A stretch of 64,000 bases of DNA from Szabonella sp046295215 (GTDB taxonomy: Bacteria > Pseudomonadota > Alphaproteobacteria > Rhodobacterales > Rhodobacteraceae), in the NCBI GenBank assembly GCA_046295215.1, contig JBKBNP010000023.1, forward strand, positions 4,015 to 68,014, read 5' to 3'. The position numbers were made by a program, and so were the translations under genes. Below, in pieces: positions 34,242 to 43,314 of the stretch; position 1 is the stretch's first letter; every line of letters begins with the position of its first letter. The notes beneath the pieces were generated by a model that was given only the letters and a program-made list of their open reading frames with translations, was not told where the DNA came from and searched no databases.

Positions 34242-36244
34242 GCCGCGCCGCAGCCCTCCCCCCCGGCCGCGAAACCCGCCTTGCGGTCGACCGCGATGGC
34301 TGGATCAAACGCTTTTTCGTTTTTGTCATCGGCCTCTATCTGGTGGGCGCGCTTGCCCTGCCGCTTTATGCGATGCTGTCGAAATCCTTTGTCACCTACA
34401 GTTTCGATCTGTCGCGCTACGAGGTGATGCGCGCCGATGCGACGGGCACCTGGGGGGAAGCGCGCAATCTGGCAGACCTCAATGCCGAGCTTGGCCGCTT
34501 CACGCCCCGACAGCTCGCCAGCAATGTGAACGGACGTCTGGCCCCGACCGAGCTTTTCCCCGATTTCAGTTTTCGCAGCCCCGACCTGTGGCGCATCCGC
34601 GCGACCGATCCACAGGCGCCCTATCTGGTGGGGCTGGACCTCGTCCGGTCAACCGAGTGGCGCGAGATGGACAGCAACACCTTTCGCCGGGTGAACCTGC
34701 GCCCCGTGCCGAAAACCGGGCTGGACAACTACATCTCCTATTTCACCAACCCGGCCCTGTTCGGATCCATCGAGAACTCGGTGAGGATCGCCATTCTCAG
34801 CACCGCGCTGACGCTGGTTCTGGCCTTCGGCGTCGCCTATGCGATCCACCGCACCTGTATTCCGTTCAAGGGCGCGTTCAAACTGGTGTCGATGATGCCG
34901 ATCCTTGTGCCATCGCTTCTGCCGGGTATCGCGCTGGTCTACATGTTCGGCACCCAGGGCTATCTGACGCCGCTGCTGCTGGGGAACTCCATCTACGGCC
35001 CCATCGGGATTGTCATCGGATCGGTGTTCTTCACCTTTCCGCATGCGTTCATCATCATTTCCACCGCGCTCTCCATCGCCGACCAGCGGCAATACGAGGC
35101 GGCGGAATCCCTGCGCGCGAGCAGTTGGCGCACTTTCTGGACGGTCACGATCCCCGGCGCGCGCTATGGGCTGATCTCGGCGGCCTTCGTGACCTTCACG
35201 CTGGTCATCACCGATTTCGGCCTGCCCAAGGTGATCGGCGGGCAATACAATGTGCTGGCGGTGGACATCTACAAACAGGTGATCGGCCAGCAGAATTTCG
35301 AGATGGGCGCGGTGGTGTCGGTGATCCTGCTGATCCCGGCGGTGATGGCCTTCGTGGTGGACCGGATCGTGACGCGGCGGCAGGTCTCGCTCCTCTCCGC
35401 ACGCTCGGTCCCCTTCCAGCCGCGCCCCAACCCCGCGACCGACCGGCTGTGGCTATTGTGGTGCCTGATGGTCGCGCTGTTCATCGTGGGCATCATCGCC
35501 ACCTGTCAGGCGGCGGCGCTGATCCGGTTCTGGCCCTATGACCTGAGCCTGACCCTGGCCAACTACGATTTCGACAAGATGGATGGCGGTGGCTGGGCGG
35601 CCTATTGGAACTCGTTGAAGATGGCGGGATGGACGGCGGTGATCGGCACGGTGATCGTCTTTACCGGCGCCTATATGGTGGAAAAGATCGACGGCTTCAA
35701 AACCGGGCGCAACCTGTTCCAGTTCCTTGCCATGTTGCCCATGGCGATCCCCGGCATGGTGCTGGGGCTTGCCTATATCTTCTTCTTCAACGATCCGGCC
35801 AACCCGGCGAATTTCATCTATGGCACCATGGCCATTCTCGTGATCTCGACGGTCACGCATTTCTACACGGTCGGGCATCTGACCGCGCTGACCGCGCTCA
35901 AACAGATCGACGCGGAATTTGAACCGGTCGCCACCTCGCTGCGCCAGCCGTTCTGGCGATTGTTCGGGCGTGTCACGGTGCCGGTCTGCCTGCCGACCAT
36001 CCTCGACATCTCGATCTACATGTTCGTCAATGCGATGACGACCGTGTCGGCGGTGGTGTTCCTCTATTCGACCAAGACGGCGCTGGCCTCGGTCGCGGTG
36101 CTGAACATGGACGATGCCGGAACGATCGCCCCGGCGGCGGCGATGGGGATGATGATCTTCTACACCAATGCGGCAGCGAGGCTTTTGCATGCGCTGGCCT
36201 CGCGGCGCATCGTGCGGCGCACGCAGGCCTGGCGCCTGCGCTGA
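34238..36244 (+). CDS. aepW: AEP ABC transporter, fused double permease
   Basis: This 668-residue inner-membrane protein contains two permease halves in one chain. Each has a binding-protein-dependent transport motif: EAAESLRASSWRTFWTVTIP in the first half (residue about 287) and EPVATSLRQPFWRLFGRVTV in the second. Some twelve membrane helices are visible (KRFFVFVIGLYLVGALALPL; FLAMLPMAIPGMVLGLAYIF). Fused permeases are usual in the iron/AEP/spermidine transporter branch. The start overlaps the ATPase stop as ATGA, and the gene ends 3 bp from the convergent sugar-acid dehydratase. It forms the transmembrane channel of the AEP importer. Confidence 0.9.
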   Translation: MSRAAALPPGRETRLAVDRDGWIKRFFVFVIGLYLVGALALPLYAMLSKSFVTYSFDLSRYEVMRADATGTWGEARNLADLNAELGRFTPRQLASNVNGRLAPTELFPDFSFRSPDLWRIRATDPQAPYLVGLDLVRSTEWREMDSNTFRRVNLRPVPKTGLDNYISYFTNPALFGSIENSVRIAILSTALTLVLAFGVAYAIHRTCIPFKGAFKLVSMMPILVPSLLPGIALVYMFGTQGYLTPLLLGNSIYGPIGIVIGSVFFTFPHAFIIISTALSIADQRQYEAAESLRASSWRTFWTVTIPGARYGLISAAFVTFTLVITDFGLPKVIGGQYNVLAVDIYKQVIGQQNFEMGAVVSVILLIPAVMAFVVDRIVTRRQVSLLSARSVPFQPRPNPATDRLWLLWCLMVALFIVGIIATCQAAALIRFWPYDLSLTLANYDFDKMDGGGWAAYWNSLKMAGWTAVIGTVIVFTGAYMVEKIDGFKTGRNLFQFLAMLPMAIPGMVLGLAYIFFFNDPANPANFIYGTMAILVISTVTHFYTVGHLTALTALKQIDAEFEPVATSLRQPFWRLFGRVTVPVCLPTILDISIYMFVNAMTTVSAVVFLYSTKTALASVAVLNMDDAGTIAPAAAMGMMIFYTNAAARLLHALASRRIVRRTQAWRLR

Positions 36245-36247
36245 TCC

Positions 36248-37411
36248 TCACCCGCCGAACAGGCGGTCCACATCGGGGCAGAACCGCGCGATGCGGTCCC
36301 GGTCGGGCGTGACACCCCAGCCCGGCGTTGCGGGAATGGCCAGCATGCCCTCGCTGTCCAGCGCAAACCCCTCCGCCGTCAATTCGTCCACATAGGGGCT
36401 GCCACCGATATATTCGACAAGGTCCACACCGGGCAGCGCTGCCGCCATCTGCAGATCCGCCGCCAGCCCCATCGCCGTGTTCCAGCCATGCCCGACATAG
36501 CGGATGCCGAAATCCTGTGCCATGCGCGCGATCCGGCGCTGTTCGGAAAAGCCGCCCGCCTTGGTCACATCCGGCTGGATGATGTCAAAGGCCCCGGCGG
36601 TCAGAAAGGGCAGAAAGGCCTGCCGCCGCGTCAGAACCTCGCCCCCGGTGATCGGCAGGCGCGACGCCTTGCGCAGCGTCACGAAATCCTCCAGCGCGTC
36701 GGGCACCAGCGCCTCCTCGAACCAGCCCACCCCATGATCGGCCAGCATGTCGGCGGTGCGCAGCGCCCATTTCAGCCCGTTCGGCCAATAGGCATCCGAC
36801 GCCCCCGCATCGACGAAGAGTTGCCCGCCCTCGGGCAATTCGCGCGTCGCATCCAGCACGATGGCCTCGTCCAGACGATGATCCCCGCGCCGCCCGAACG
36901 GCCCCCAGCCGATCTTGAACGCGCGGTAGCCCTGGTCGCGGTAGCGTGCGATCACCTCGCCCATCCGCCCCGGTTCCTCCATCAACAGCGAGCAATAGGG
37001 GCGAACCCTATCGCGATGCCGCCCGCCCGCGAGGATTGACACAGGCAGACCGGCCGCCTTGCCAAAGATGTCCCAAAGCGCCAGATCAATTCCGCTGATC
37101 GCATGGGTGATCGTGCCGCCCCGCCCGAACCAGAAGGTATTCTGATGTAGTTTCTCGCTGATCCGCTCCGGTTCCAGTGCGCTTTCCCCGACACAGAACG
37201 CCCGCAACTGATCCACCGCCGCGACCACAAGCGGCCCGGGCGCAAAGACAGACCCGAACCCGGTGATCCCCGCATCGGTATGCACCGCGACCAGTGTATG
37301 CACCGAATCTTCCGGCTTGATCTCGGATGACCAGCCCCCCGGAGGGCTTTCGCCCACCAGCCCCGCCGCCACAACATCCGTGATCCGAACCTCGCCCAAA
37401 GCGTCCCGCAT
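36248..37411 (-). CDS. enolase-superfamily sugar-acid dehydratase (mandelate racemase-like)
   Basis: The 387-residue protein has the enolase-superfamily layout: a capping domain, then the barrel with metal ligands in FVDAGASDAYW (Asp), GWFEEAL (Glu) and PITGGE (Glu). A His-Asp dyad is seen as YVGHGWNTAMG and FDIIQPDV. The segment AFKIGWGPFG keeps the first lysine of the usual KxK motif but has glycine at the second. This fits a sugar-acid dehydratase-type subgroup rather than a racemase, though the substrate is not readable. The start at 37411 has GGAGG upstream. Its promoter carries the palindrome TGGTATACCA, shared with the dehydratase gene at 61015. Confidence 0.82.
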   Translation of the reverse strand: MRDALGEVRITDVVAAGLVGESPPGGWSSEIKPEDSVHTLVAVHTDAGITGFGSVFAPGPLVVAAVDQLRAFCVGESALEPERISEKLHQNTFWFGRGGTITHAISGIDLALWDIFGKAAGLPVSILAGGRHRDRVRPYCSLLMEEPGRMGEVIARYRDQGYRAFKIGWGPFGRRGDHRLDEAIVLDATRELPEGGQLFVDAGASDAYWPNGLKWALRTADMLADHGVGWFEEALVPDALEDFVTLRKASRLPITGGEVLTRRQAFLPFLTAGAFDIIQPDVTKAGGFSEQRRIARMAQDFGIRYVGHGWNTAMGLAADLQMAAALPGVDLVEYIGGSPYVDELTAEGFALDSEGMLAIPATPGWGVTPDRDRIARFCPDVDRLFGG

Positions 37412-37439
37412 CGCTGCCCTCCTCAACTGCCCTGCAAAA

Positions 37440-37449
37440 TGGTATACCA
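37440..37449. promoter_or_regulatory. perfect palindrome TGGTATACCA, GntR-type operator candidate (site 1)
   Basis: This 10-bp perfect palindrome sits about 29 bp upstream of the enolase-superfamily gene and is flanked by A-rich sequence on both sides. It resembles FadR-subfamily GntR operators, which typically contain TGGTnnACCA. An identical palindrome lies before the IlvD/Edd dehydratase at 61015. Confidence 0.55.
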
Positions 37450-37476
37450 AAATTCTCCACCTGCAACCCTCCCCCT

Positions 37477-37530
37477 TTTTGCTCTGGGAAATACCTCACG
37501 GGGGAAGGACGCCCGGTCCTGACCGGGGGA
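37477..37530. repeat. Rhodobacterales-type intergenic repeat, degenerate copy
   Basis: A pattern of CTTTTTGCTCTGGGAAATAC followed by a run of G and a GC-rich tail is similar to the segment at 63636-63680 read on the opposite strand. I associate such elements with dispersed intergenic sequences of Rhodobacterales. Its function is unknown; it may act as a transcript-end structure. Confidence 0.4.
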
Positions 37531-37639
37531 AGCGGGGTGTGACCTCGCCGCCTTGCACCTCTGGCCCGCACCACGTCCGATTGACCCGGAGGCGGCGGCA
37601 TCCTACCGTCCCCCGTCCCGATCCGGCGGAGCCCGATAC

Positions 37640-38986
37640 ATGACCCTGTTCCGAGCCTTCAGCGGGCAGGCGCTCTTTGCCCGCGCCCTGCGCGGCTCTG
37701 CCTTCACCGCTGGCAGCTATGCGGCGGGGCAGGCACTGCGGCTCGCCTCCAACCTCATCCTCGCGCGGCTTCTCTTCCCCGAGGCTTTTGGCCTCATGGC
37801 GCTCGTGACCGTGGTTCTGGTCGGTCTGACGATGTTCTCCGATGTGGGCATCGGCCCCGCCATCTCACGCAGCCCGCGCGGCGACGATCCGGAATTCCTG
37901 AACACTGCCTGGACCTTGCAACTGATCCGGGGCGGCGTTCTCTGGGCCGCGACGCTGGCGCTCGGTCCGCTCCTCGCATGGGCCTATTCGGCGCCGCTGC
38001 TCGCCAGCCTGTTGCCGGTCGCGGGCCTGTCACTGCTGATCGCGGGGTTCAACCCGACCCGGATCGACACGGCGAACCGGCATTTGCTGCTCGGACGGGT
38101 CACGGCATTGGATCTGGCGGCACAGACCGTCGGCATCCTTGCCATGATCGCGCTGGCCTGGGCGACCGGGTCGGTCTGGTCGCTGGTGCTGGGGGCGGTT
38201 CTGACGGCGCTGGTCAAGCTGGGGCTCACGCATCAGTTCCTTCCCGGCCCGCGCAACCGTTTCCGCTGGGAACCCGCCGCCGGACAGGAACTGGTGCATT
38301 TCGGCAAGTGGATTTTCCTTTCCACCGCCTGCGGTTTCGTGATGGCGCAGGGTGACAGGCTGATCCTCGGGGCCTATCTGCCGCTCGATGCGCTTGGCGT
38401 CTACAATATCGGCTATTTCCTCGCCTCCTTTCCCTGGCTTCTGGGCGGGGCGGTGGTGATGAAGGTGATGATCCCGCTCTATCGCGACGATCCGGCAGGG
38501 GCGAAGGCCACCAACGCCCCCCGCCTGCGCCGGTTGCGCATGGCCATGTCAGGGGGGCTGCTGCTGCTGCTGGGGGCGCTTGCCTTTGGCGGTGTGCCGC
38601 TGGTGGGCCTGCTCTATGATGACCGCTATGCGATGGCCGGGGCGGTCGTGGTGCTGGTGGCCTGCGTGCAGATGCCTGCGGTGATCGGGATGACCTATGA
38701 TCAGGCAGCACTCGCGGCGGGCGATTCCCGCAACTTCTTCTTCGTGCTGCTGGCCAAGGCCACGGTCCAGACCGCCGCCTTCCTGATCGGCGCCGAACTT
38801 GGCGGGCTTGCCGGCGCGCTGGCCGGGCAGGGGCTGGCCCTTGCCGCCGTGCATCCCCTCATCATCTGGCTGGCGCGGCGGCACCGGGTCTGGGATGCGC
38901 GGCACGATCTTGTCTGGTCGGTCGTCGCAGTGCTGCTGATTCTCGCGGCCCTCACCGTCAATCACGCCGCGATCTCGCAGCTTTGA
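37640..38986 (+). CDS. Wzx-type oligosaccharide flippase
   Basis: The 448-residue membrane protein has around twelve hydrophobic helices and the early motif ALRLASNLILARLLFPEAFG, typical of MATE/MOP-superfamily polysaccharide exporters. A charged loop (HFGKWIFLSTACGFVMAQGD) lies in the middle. It would flip lipid-linked sugar repeat units across the inner membrane. It opens the exopolysaccharide locus, upstream of the ExoY-like initiating transferase. The start at 37640 follows a CGGAG ribosome-binding site. A membrane exporter of another lipid-linked product, including one made with the nearby PKS/NRPS, is possible. Confidence 0.88.
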   Translation: MTLFRAFSGQALFARALRGSAFTAGSYAAGQALRLASNLILARLLFPEAFGLMALVTVVLVGLTMFSDVGIGPAISRSPRGDDPEFLNTAWTLQLIRGGVLWAATLALGPLLAWAYSAPLLASLLPVAGLSLLIAGFNPTRIDTANRHLLLGRVTALDLAAQTVGILAMIALAWATGSVWSLVLGAVLTALVKLGLTHQFLPGPRNRFRWEPAAGQELVHFGKWIFLSTACGFVMAQGDRLILGAYLPLDALGVYNIGYFLASFPWLLGGAVVMKVMIPLYRDDPAGAKATNAPRLRRLRMAMSGGLLLLLGALAFGGVPLVGLLYDDRYAMAGAVVVLVACVQMPAVIGMTYDQAALAAGDSRNFFFVLLAKATVQTAAFLIGAELGGLAGALAGQGLALAAVHPLIIWLARRHRVWDARHDLVWSVVAVLLILAALTVNHAAISQL

Positions 38987-39144
38987 CCCCCGGATCAGGT
39001 CGGATCCGGTCGGCGGATTTCCGCAACTCCGCCTTGGCAAAAGACCGTTTGCGCCCGATTCACGCCATATTTGTCCAGCACACAGACATTACGGGTTGAC
39101 GTGATCGACAACTATCGCTCTGGTTGAGTCAAAGGAGTTTCAGA

Positions 39145-39348
39145 ATGGCTATCGCAATCATTCTCCTCGGCACGGTGTCAGGCCTCGCTTCCGTGATCGC
39201 GGCATTGCTGATCGGGGCGCCACTCTGGGTCGCGCTTCTGACCTATCCGCTTGCCGGGCTGGTTTCCGCCGCCCTTGCCATCGCATTCGCCTCCGCCTCG
39301 CTGCAGAAAGAAGAGACCTCCGTCGGCTCCACTGTCGCCGAGGCCTGA
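39145..39348 (+). CDS. small membrane protein of unknown function (67 residues)
   Basis: I do not recognise a family. The protein has two hydrophobic stretches, residues about 3-24 (IAIILLGTVSGLASVIAALL) and 27-49 (LWVALLTYPLAGLVSAALAI), and a short charged tail (QKEETSVGSTVAEA). It is therefore a likely bitopic or hairpin inner-membrane protein. AAAGGAG seven bases upstream supports the ATG at 39145. It lies between flippase and initiating transferase and may belong to the polysaccharide locus, or may be unrelated. Confidence 0.6.
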   Translation: MAIAIILLGTVSGLASVIAALLIGAPLWVALLTYPLAGLVSAALAIAFASASLQKEETSVGSTVAEA

Positions 39349-39791
39349 GCATCCGTTTCGTCCAGCATTGGAAACAATGCCTCTTGCCGCTTTTTTCAGA
39401 ATCCCGTCATCTCTGACCACTCGTTCGCAGCAGACCCGCGCCCCGCTTCCCTCGAATCACTTTGAGGCGGTCGAAAGCGACGAAGCTCCATTTTTCAATC
39501 ACAGGTTGAAGCCGCCAGAATGTGGCAAGACAAGGGCGATCCTGTGTCGAAATGATTTGATTAACCGGGCGGGACAAGCGCGATTTCAAGCGCATGGTTC
39601 TCGCCAATACCCCTAAAATACAGATAAAATGGACCCTGGGGGCGTTACTGCCGAGTGTGGGTCATGGGCTTTTGGATTGTTGGACGACGCGGCCTCAGGG
39701 CCGCGACAGATGAGTTATTTTTTGATGCTGGCCGGTTGATCGACGAGTTTTCATGCGCTGAATACCACCGTTTGTCGCGGGAGGGTGGACA
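39349..39791. other. gene-free interval before the ExoY-like gene
   Basis: This 443-bp stretch has no convincing open frame. It is less GC-rich than average, especially around 39480-39640, and probably holds the promoter of the ExoY-like gene. I see no strong hairpin or repeat in it. Confidence 0.4.
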
Positions 39792-40511
39792 ATGACCGTC
39801 ACCTTTCATGAGTTTCCGCCCCGCAAGAAAACCGGGGCAAAGGTCTTGGCGGTGGCAACGATTGCGCCCCCCGCCAATGCCGGGCTGGCCGAAAAGCCTC
39901 CGGCCGGGATCTATCGACGGGCGTTGAAACGCGCCTTCGACATTTCGGTCGTGGTCCTCGCCGCGCCCTTCGTGGTGCCGCTGGTCTTTGGTCTTGCGAT
40001 GGCGGTGCGACGCGATGGCGGTCACGCCTTCTACACGCAGCAGCGGGTCGGCAAGGATGGCCGCCACTTCCGCATGTGGAAGCTGCGCAGCATGGTCACG
40101 GACGCGGATGCGCGGATGGCAGATTATCTTGCCGCCCATCCTGACGCACGGCGCGAGTGGGAGGAGACGCAAAAGCTCAAGCGTGACCCGCGCATCACCA
40201 GTTTCGGGCAGTTCCTGCGCCGCTCGTCGCTGGATGAGCTGCCGCAACTGTGGAATGTGCTGACCGGCGACATGAGCCTTGTGGGGCCACGGCCGATGAT
40301 GCTCAACCAGCAGGCGCTTTACCCCGGAAGCGCCTATTACCGGCTGCGACCGGGCATCACCGGCCCCTGGCAGACCTCGGGGCGCAATGACACGAGCTTT
40401 GGCGCGCGAGCAGACTTCGATGCGGATTATGACCGGACGCTGTCCTTTGGCACGGATATGCGGCTTCTGGTCCGGACAGTCGGTGTGGTTCTGAAATGCA
40501 CGGGATATTGA
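39792..40511 (+). CDS. ExoY/WbaP-type undecaprenyl-phosphate sugar-1-phosphate transferase
   Basis: The 239-residue protein has the signature of bacterial initiating sugar transferases: one N-terminal membrane helix (FDISVVVLAAPFVVPLVFGL, about 48-67), RVGKDGRHFRMWKLRSM near 95, and DELPQLWNVLTGDMSLVGPR near 147. Such enzymes transfer a hexose-1-phosphate to undecaprenyl phosphate and start repeat-unit assembly. The short form, without the extra four-helix domain of WbaP, is like ExoY of rhizobia. It lies upstream of a strong bidirectional terminator and faces the chain-length gene. The gene is monocistronic. Confidence 0.92.
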   Translation: MTVTFHEFPPRKKTGAKVLAVATIAPPANAGLAEKPPAGIYRRALKRAFDISVVVLAAPFVVPLVFGLAMAVRRDGGHAFYTQQRVGKDGRHFRMWKLRSMVTDADARMADYLAAHPDARREWEETQKLKRDPRITSFGQFLRRSSLDELPQLWNVLTGDMSLVGPRPMMLNQQALYPGSAYYRLRPGITGPWQTSGRNDTSFGARADFDADYDRTLSFGTDMRLLVRTVGVVLKCTGY

Positions 40512-40539
40512 CAGCCGTCCGATCCCGTCCCGGCTTGTG

Positions 40540-40573
40540 AAAAGGCCCCGCCAGCGATCTGGCGGGGCCTTTT
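40540..40573. terminator. strong bidirectional rho-independent terminator
   Basis: A perfect 15-bp stem, AAAAGGCCCCGCCAG and CTGGCGGGGCCTTTT, closes a CGAT loop. It separates the convergent ExoY-like (ends 40511) and chain-length (ends 40607) genes and has T/A tracts on both sides, so it should work in both directions. Confidence 0.9.
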
Positions 40574-40606
40574 GTCTGTCCGGGCAACCAGGCGGCCGGG
40601 CAAACG

Positions 40607-42070
40607 TCACGTCACAGCAACACCGATCATCAGGATCAACAGCACCGCCGATCCGCCCATGGCAATCCCCATCGGGGAAAGCCGGTCCGGGCCCGCCCCG
40701 CTGACCAGTATCCGGGCTTCCCCCGCAAAACGCCCGGCCCGCGCCGGAAGCGCACCGATCCGGGCCTCGGCTCCCCTTGCCGCCGACGGCCTCGCCGATT
40801 GGCCACCGCCACGATGCGGCGACATCCCCCGGGCGAACGCTCCGTCCGGCACAGGCTCCCCGATCCCCCGGATCGGCGGAATCGCGACGATCGGTGTCAG
40901 ATCCAGTTCCCGTTCCACCTGCGCGCGGGTGCGCAGCACGGGATTGAGCATATCCATGACAAAGGCGAGCCCCACGCCCAGCATCAGGCTTGCCAGCGCC
41001 CCCGCCACCGCCAGCTTCCGCCGCCCGCCGCTGACCGGGTAATCGGGTTCCATCGCGCGTTCCAGCAGGGTGAAGGTTTCGCCCTGCTGGCGCTGTTCCA
41101 CATCCATCGCGGTGCGCGCCTCGGCCAGACGGCGGGTCACCGCCTCGAACTGGTCCTGCACCTGGTCAAGGTTGCGCTCGAATGCCGACAGGCGGCGGTC
41201 CACCTCGGGCGCCAGCAGCAGTAGCCCGCGGATCTCGGACCGGCTGGCATCGAGCGCGGCGCGCTGCGCCGCCAGCGTCGCGATCTGCTCCTCCAGCGTT
41301 TCGATCTGGCGGCGGTCGGTGATCCGCTGTGACTGGCGGGCGGCCACCGCATCGCGCTCATTGCGCAGCCCGACGAGCGTCTGGTCCAGCGCCCGCAAAT
41401 CGGTTTCAAGACCGACCAGTTCCTGTTCCCGAAGGGCCCGCTGCGCCGGCAGGGCTGCGGCATTCTCGACCTTGAAGGCGGCAAGTTCCGTTTCGATCCG
41501 CGCAATCTGGTCGCGCAGTTCCGCCTGCTGCCGGGTGAAGAACTCCACCGACTCGCGAGCCCGTCCGGTCTGCACCTCGGCCCCGGCATCAAGGATGCTC
41601 TGCGCGAAATCATTGGCGACGCGGGCGGCCTTGGCCCGGGTGTCGGCCTGCGCATAGACGATCAGCGCGGAGACCTGCGAGGGCGCGCCGAATTGCGGGG
41701 AAGCGACGCTGGCAACAGGCTGGAACCGCACCGCAAGACGCAGGAGATGCACCTTCTCGTCATCGCTGAGCGGCAGCCCGTCATAGAGCCCATGGCGCGC
41801 GATCACGGCAAGCATGTTTTCCCGCGTCGTCAATCGCTGTTCGATGGCCTGCAACCGCTGGGCGGACTGGCTGGGCACCTGCACGCCCGAGGTCGGATCG
41901 GTGACGATCGGGGTCTGCACCTGGATCACGGCACCGCTTTCGAACACATCGGGCTTGGCCATCACATAAAGCAACGTCATTACCACACCGAACACGGCGA
42001 CTGCCCCGATCAGCAGGCGGCGGCGGATCAGCAGGCCGATCAGTTCGTCAATGGACTGGATCTGCCCCAT
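40607..42070 (-). CDS. Wzz/GNVR polysaccharide co-polymerase (chain-length determinant)
   Basis: This 487-residue protein has an N-terminal membrane helix (LIGAVAVFGVVMTLLYVM), a long coiled-coil-rich periplasmic domain (QAELRDQIARIETELAAFKV; LEEQIATLAAQRAALDAS) and a second helix near 350 (LAVAGALASLMLGVGLAFVM). This is the PCP-2a layout seen in ExoP and GumC. Unusually, a third hydrophobic segment (GIAMGGSAVLLILMIGVAV) ends the chain. It lacks the C-terminal kinase fused in many homologues; that activity is encoded next door. It controls polymer length with the polymerase and kinase and lies in a minus-strand operon, 3 bp after the tyrosine kinase gene. Confidence 0.88.
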   Translation of the reverse strand: MGQIQSIDELIGLLIRRRLLIGAVAVFGVVMTLLYVMAKPDVFESGAVIQVQTPIVTDPTSGVQVPSQSAQRLQAIEQRLTTRENMLAVIARHGLYDGLPLSDDEKVHLLRLAVRFQPVASVASPQFGAPSQVSALIVYAQADTRAKAARVANDFAQSILDAGAEVQTGRARESVEFFTRQQAELRDQIARIETELAAFKVENAAALPAQRALREQELVGLETDLRALDQTLVGLRNERDAVAARQSQRITDRRQIETLEEQIATLAAQRAALDASRSEIRGLLLLAPEVDRRLSAFERNLDQVQDQFEAVTRRLAEARTAMDVEQRQQGETFTLLERAMEPDYPVSGGRRKLAVAGALASLMLGVGLAFVMDMLNPVLRTRAQVERELDLTPIVAIPPIRGIGEPVPDGAFARGMSPHRGGGQSARPSAARGAEARIGALPARAGRFAGEARILVSGAGPDRLSPMGIAMGGSAVLLILMIGVAVT

Positions 42071-42073
42071 GGC

Positions 42074-43024
42074 TCACCCCTTCCGGCCATAGCGGTAGCG
42101 GGACAGATCGCGGTCCTGCGCGCGGTTCAGCACGACACCCAGAATCGGGATCTGCCCGTCCATGATCTTTTCGCAGGCCCGCACCTCTGCCGCGGTCGTA
42201 CGCGTGGCGTCGATCACCAGAAGTGCTGCATCGACGAACGGGGCCAGCGCCAGAACGTCATCGGAAACCAGCGCGGGGGGCGTGTCGAACAGCGCCACCT
42301 GCGGGTCGAGCCCCTCCATCATCGCGGCAAGGCTGTCAGCGGTGACCGGGTCGTGCAGAAGTTCCGCCGCATCGGGCACCGGGGCCGCGTTGAAGCCCAG
42401 CGCCAGCGTCCGGCCGATCCGCCGCAGATGGCATTCGAAAGGTTGTTCGCCCGCCAGAACCTCGCGCAGGGCTCCGGCATCGCCCAGACCGAACATCCTG
42501 GCCAGTCGCGGGGCGCGCAATTCGAGGTCCAGCAGCAGCGTCCGGCTGTTCGGGCGACGCGCCAGCGACAAGGCGAGGTTCGCGGCAACAAGGCTCTTGC
42601 CGCAGCCATGGGTGGGCGAGGTCACCACGATCCTGCGCCAGCCCCGGTCCTGCATCGGTTGCAGGATACGGGTGCGCAGCAGGTCGAAATAAGCGGTCGC
42701 CGGGTTCTGTGCCGGATTTGTGAACAAACCGTTTCGCGCCAGAAGCGCCTCGTCCGGCACCATCGGATTGACCGATTCCCAGACCCTTTCCGGCCTTGGC
42801 GGTGCGAGGTCGAGCGGGGCGGAAGGATGCGCGGAGGGTGCGTCCAGAGCGGCGGCAACCGGATTTCCGGCAATGGTGCGGCCCTGCCGGAACAGCGATG
42901 GCCCAGCCGGTCGGGCACGCTTGCGTTCTTCCGCCATCCTGCGGAAGCTCTGCTCATCCATCTCACCCTGCTCCAGATCAGCCGGGTTTTCAGCCGATAC
43001 CATCAATATGTCGTGGTTCGCCAT
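42074..43024 (-). CDS. CpsD/CapB-type tyrosine kinase of polysaccharide synthesis
   Basis: The 316-residue protein shows the BY-kinase motifs: Walker A-like PTHGCGKSLVAANLA (about 138), Walker A'-like LLLDLELRAPRL, and Walker B-like VALFDTPPALVSDD. It ends in RYRYGRKG, where tyrosines may be autophosphorylated, although the typical tyrosine cluster is poor. It is encoded immediately before the chain-length protein with a 3-bp gap, so the two form the separate-subunit version of ExoP-type regulators. It should be cytoplasmic and membrane-associated through its partner. The first 110 residues are of low complexity and their function is unclear. Confidence 0.88.
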   Translation of the reverse strand: MANHDILMVSAENPADLEQGEMDEQSFRRMAEERKRARPAGPSLFRQGRTIAGNPVAAALDAPSAHPSAPLDLAPPRPERVWESVNPMVPDEALLARNGLFTNPAQNPATAYFDLLRTRILQPMQDRGWRRIVVTSPTHGCGKSLVAANLALSLARRPNSRTLLLDLELRAPRLARMFGLGDAGALREVLAGEQPFECHLRRIGRTLALGFNAAPVPDAAELLHDPVTADSLAAMMEGLDPQVALFDTPPALVSDDVLALAPFVDAALLVIDATRTTAAEVRACEKIMDGQIPILGVVLNRAQDRDLSRYRYGRKG

Positions 43025-43314
43025 GCGATCTTCCGGCTCCTGCTGCCCCCCGGGACTTTGGCGTCCCGGACTGGATTAACGTTCGTTTACCCGCCATGCA
43101 GCAGGCTGAGGACCGGACAGACCGGCAAGCGCCACGCCTGCAGGACGCGGCCATTGCCGGAATCGACCGAGCCCCCGCCCGGAGAGTCATGATTAGCCGA
43201 TATGGTCGAAAAATGAAAGGGCTATGGCCCGTTTCACAAGGCATGCCGGGGCATGGTCAAGGGCTTTCGCAGGGCCTAGACTATGCCCCGGATCGGGCAG
43301 TCGGGACAGTTGCG

